Below are positions 25,676 through 25,796 of a DNA stretch of 25,796 bases, one piece after another. Origin of the DNA: Cytophagaceae bacterium (GTDB lineage Bacteria; Bacteroidota; Bacteroidia; Cytophagales; Cytophagaceae); contig JAGKWN010000057.1 in assembly GCA_021151805.1 (NCBI GenBank), forward strand, positions 1-25,796. The letters run 5' to 3'. Numbering within the stretch: position 1 is the stretch's first letter; every line of letters begins with the position of its first letter. The position numbers and the translations under genes were made by a program. Below the pieces are notes generated by a model that was not told the origin of the DNA, made no database searches, and saw nothing but the letters and a program-made list of their open reading frames with translations.

Positions 25676-25796
25676 CATTTTTTCTTTGTCTATGCGCAAT
25701 AAAGCAACATTTTGAGGTTCGGGATAATGCAAAAACTTGATTTACTTAATTTTATGATTTATTAAAATATATAAACATTGCAATTTAGAATAATTA

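Noticed and set aside
25420..25740. Open frame of 106 codons on the plus strand overlapping the start of actA
   Set aside because: It lies antisense to the ActA signal peptide and promoter; no domain or signal is visible and the protein looks like complement sequence.

Overview
The window looks like a chromosomal segment of a member of the Bacteroidota, probably Cytophaga-like. The evidence is an alternative complex III (ActABCDEF) joined to an A1-type cytochrome c oxidase, a TTTG-19 bp-TAnnTTTG promoter typical of Bacteroidota, weak Shine-Dalgarno signals, moderate AT-richness, and large outer-membrane proteins typical of the phylum. No species is named here because no search could be run.

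Layout. (1) Positions 85-1584, plus strand: an MlaE/MlaF-type ABC permease and ATPase pair for lipid transport, with no MCE (MlaD) gene beside it. (2) Positions 1585-1722: a convergent gap with an imperfect inverted repeat. (3) Everything from 25625 down to 1723 is on the minus strand, so it reads right to left. actA, B, C, D, E, F, coxB and coxA form a tight block (gaps of 17-35 bases) that ends at a strong hairpin terminator next to the coxA stop. After a 134-base gap come ctaA, ctaB, a short coxC paralogue, coxC, coxD, sco, a DUF420 protein and a small CxxC membrane protein. Last are a very large NtrY-like sensor histidine kinase and, overlapping it by 4 bases, a large outer-membrane barrel-type protein.

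How the genes work together. ActABCDEF oxidises menaquinol in place of a bc1 complex and passes electrons through c-type hemes. The N-terminal monoheme domain of ActA is a likely route to the CuA site of CoxB, and CoxA reduces oxygen. CtaB and CtaA convert heme b to heme o to heme a. Sco, and probably the DUF420 and CxxC proteins, mature the metal sites. The kinase and barrel protein are conserved-looking but without an assigned function. All genes appear intact. No tRNA, rRNA, CRISPR array, insertion sequence or prophage gene was seen, and no gene-free stretch exceeds 300 bases; the longest is the 171 bases at the right end, which holds the actA promoter.

The most interesting points are the undescribed tail of the respiratory cluster (CxxC protein, kinase, barrel protein), the six-heme ActA, histidine-rich tracts in four neighbouring oxidase or ACIII proteins, and an Asn in place of a heme-ligand His in CtaA. 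The core itself is a known respiratory supercomplex locus, not a new system.
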